This document shows positions 5,754 through 6,761 of a stretch of DNA of 6,761 nt, piece after piece. The position numbers were made by a program, and so were the translations under genes. The number at the start of each line of letters is the position of its first letter. The first letter of the stretch is position 1. The stretch is from Thermodesulfobacteriota bacterium (GTDB taxonomy: Bacteria > Desulfobacterota > DSM-4660 > Desulfatiglandales > HGW-15): positions 1 through 6,761 of the forward strand of contig JALOPA010000107.1 of the NCBI GenBank assembly GCA_025454125.1, in the 5' to 3' direction. The notes under the pieces were generated by a model, which searched no databases, was not told the DNA's origin, and saw nothing but the letters and a program-made list of their open reading frames with translations.

Positions 5754-6761
5754 TCAGTGTTTAAAAGCTCTTTGTCCGGTGAACACCATCGTCACCTGAG
5801 GCTTGGCCTCGTTGCAGGCTTGAATGCCTTCAAAGTCTCTCATGGAGCCGCCCGGGTGGACCACGGCGCGGACTCCTTCCTTGAGGCCCACGTCCACGCC
5901 GTCCCGGAAGGGGAAGAAGGCATCCGAGACCATGGTCGAACCGATGAGGCCGCCCTTGGCCTTTTTGGTCTCCGCGTCGATCTCTTCCAGCACGGAGCGG
6001 CTTTTCTCCCCTGCCTTGATCTTCAGTTCCATGTCTTTGTAGGGGATCCCGTACTTCTTGAAGCAGAGCCAGTCGGCAAACTTGGTGTAGGCTTTGTAAA
6101 CCGCGATTTCCGCGACCCCGACCCGGTCCTGCTCACCGGTCCCGATGCCCGCCGTGACCCCGTCCTTCACGTAGATCACGGAGTTCGAGCTCACCCCCTG
6201 CTCCACCTGCCAGCCGAAGAGCATGTCCGCGTATTCCTCTTCCGTCGGCTTCCTCTCGATTGCGTAGGTCTTGCCCTTGAACTCGCAGGTCGCGGGCAGG
6301 AAGTCCTTCGCGGACTTGATGCGGTTGATCGGGGACTGCTGGATGATGATGCCGCCGTCGATCAGGCTCTTGAAGTCCACGAAGCGGGTGTTGGCGTAGG
6401 TGGAGAGCCGGGCGATTTTGCTGATCCGGATGATCCGGAGGTTTCCTCTCTTGGCCAGAACGGGTACCGTTCCCTCTTCGAAGTCCGGCGCCGCCACCAC
6501 CTCCAGGTAGTTTTCGGCAATCAGCTCTGCCGTGGCCCTGTCGACAGGCCGGTTGAACACGACCGCCCCCCCGAAGGCGGCGATCCGGTCCGCCATGTTG
6601 GCCTTCGAATAGGCGTCTGAAAGGCTCGACCCATAGGCCACGCCGCAGGGGTTGTTGTGTTTCACTATGACCGCCAGAGGCTTCTCCATGAGGTACTTCA
6701 TGATGTTCATGGCATTGTCCACATCGGTCAGGTTGATCTTCCCGGGATGCTTCCCCTCCTG
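5754..6761 (-). CDS. purH: PurH, AICAR transformylase (bifunctional IMP synthesis enzyme), C-terminal part
   Basis: The frame is open to the right edge and gives 335 residues. It transfers the formyl group of 10-formyl-tetrahydrofolate to AICAR, the next-to-last step of IMP synthesis, in the cytoplasm. The signatures of the AICAR transformylase domain are present: KHNNPCGVA with the catalytic Lys-His pair (fragment residues 34-35), FGGAVVFNRPVD (63-74), SNSVIYVKD (192-200), SDAFFPFRDGVD (279-290), HPGGSMRD (302-309) and a typical C-terminus in TGQRAFKH. Compared with the E. coli protein as I recall it, about 40 extra residues lie between KA at 223-224 and GSTMVSD at 274-280, a place where eukaryotic enzymes also have an insert. 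The start and any IMP cyclohydrolase domain are outside the window, so a single-domain transformylase is possible. A hairpin terminator follows, so it is probably not cotranscribed with the redox genes. Confidence 0.93.
   Translation of the reverse strand, partial: QEGKHPGKINLTDVDNAMNIMKYLMEKPLAVIVKHNNPCGVAYGSSLSDAYSKANMADRIAAFGGAVVFNRPVDRATAELIAENYLEVVAAPDFEEGTVPVLAKRGNLRIIRISKIARLSTYANTRFVDFKSLIDGGIIIQQSPINRIKSAKDFLPATCEFKGKTYAIERKPTEEEYADMLFGWQVEQGVSSNSVIYVKDGVTAGIGTGEQDRVGVAEIAVYKAYTKFADWLCFKKYGIPYKDMELKIKAGEKSRSVLEEIDAETKKAKGGLIGSTMVSDAFFPFRDGVDVGLKEGVRAVVHPGGSMRDFEGIQACNEAKPQVTMVFTGQRAFKH

Noticed and set aside
5503..5799. 98-residue plus-strand open frame
   Set aside because: It runs through the terminator hairpin into the complement of purH. 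Codon use is unlike the neighbours and no ribosome-binding site is clear.
5736..6620. 294-residue plus-strand open frame
   Set aside because: It is the complement of purH, with no start signal and no family resemblance.

Overview
The window looks like chromosome from a strictly anaerobic bacterium, most likely a sulfate-reducing or syntrophic member of the Desulfobacterota (former Deltaproteobacteria). This is an inference. It rests on the GC-rich third codon positions, the iron-sulfur-rich soluble NAD(H) oxidoreductase genes, the DRTGG-type accessory gene and the style of the PurH protein; no rRNA or marker gene is present to prove it. All convincing genes lie on the minus strand, so transcription runs from high to low coordinates.

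Layout in transcription order. (1) 6761-5754: the C-terminal 335 residues of PurH (AICAR transformylase domain), cut by the window edge. (2) 5753-5263: a 491-base non-coding stretch with a 16-bp terminator-like hairpin, a good sigma70-type promoter (TTGACA-18-TACAAA), a leader of about 345 nt with two perfect dyads and a tiny ORF, and a Rex-like operator just before the next gene. (3) 5262-4741: a 173-residue protein with 13 cysteines that I do not recognise. (4) 4710-4381: a 109-residue DRTGG-like protein. (5) 4380-3970: a 411-base gap with a nested inverted repeat. (6) 3969-3511, 3530-1659 and 1650-1: three tightly packed genes for NuoE-like, NuoF/HydB-like and NuoG/FdhA-like subunits; the last runs off the left edge.

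The three Nuo-like proteins should form a soluble cytoplasmic complex. NuoE ([2Fe-2S]) and NuoF (FMN, NADH site, N3 cluster, extra C-terminal 2x[4Fe-4S]) match the NAD(H)-oxidising core of the electron-bifurcating hydrogenase HydABC and of NAD-linked formate dehydrogenases. No membrane segments or quinone-module genes are seen, so this is not ordinary complex I. The third subunit has the cluster layout of NuoG/FdhA followed by a molybdopterin-oxidoreductase fold. The position that holds catalytic Cys/Sec in formate dehydrogenases appears to be Thr379, so it is probably an electron-transfer scaffold and the complex's second substrate is unknown. The DRTGG-like gene (such genes accompany HydABC operons elsewhere) and the Cys-rich gene are plausible accessory or regulatory partners. 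A possible Rex site would tie expression to the NADH/NAD+ ratio.
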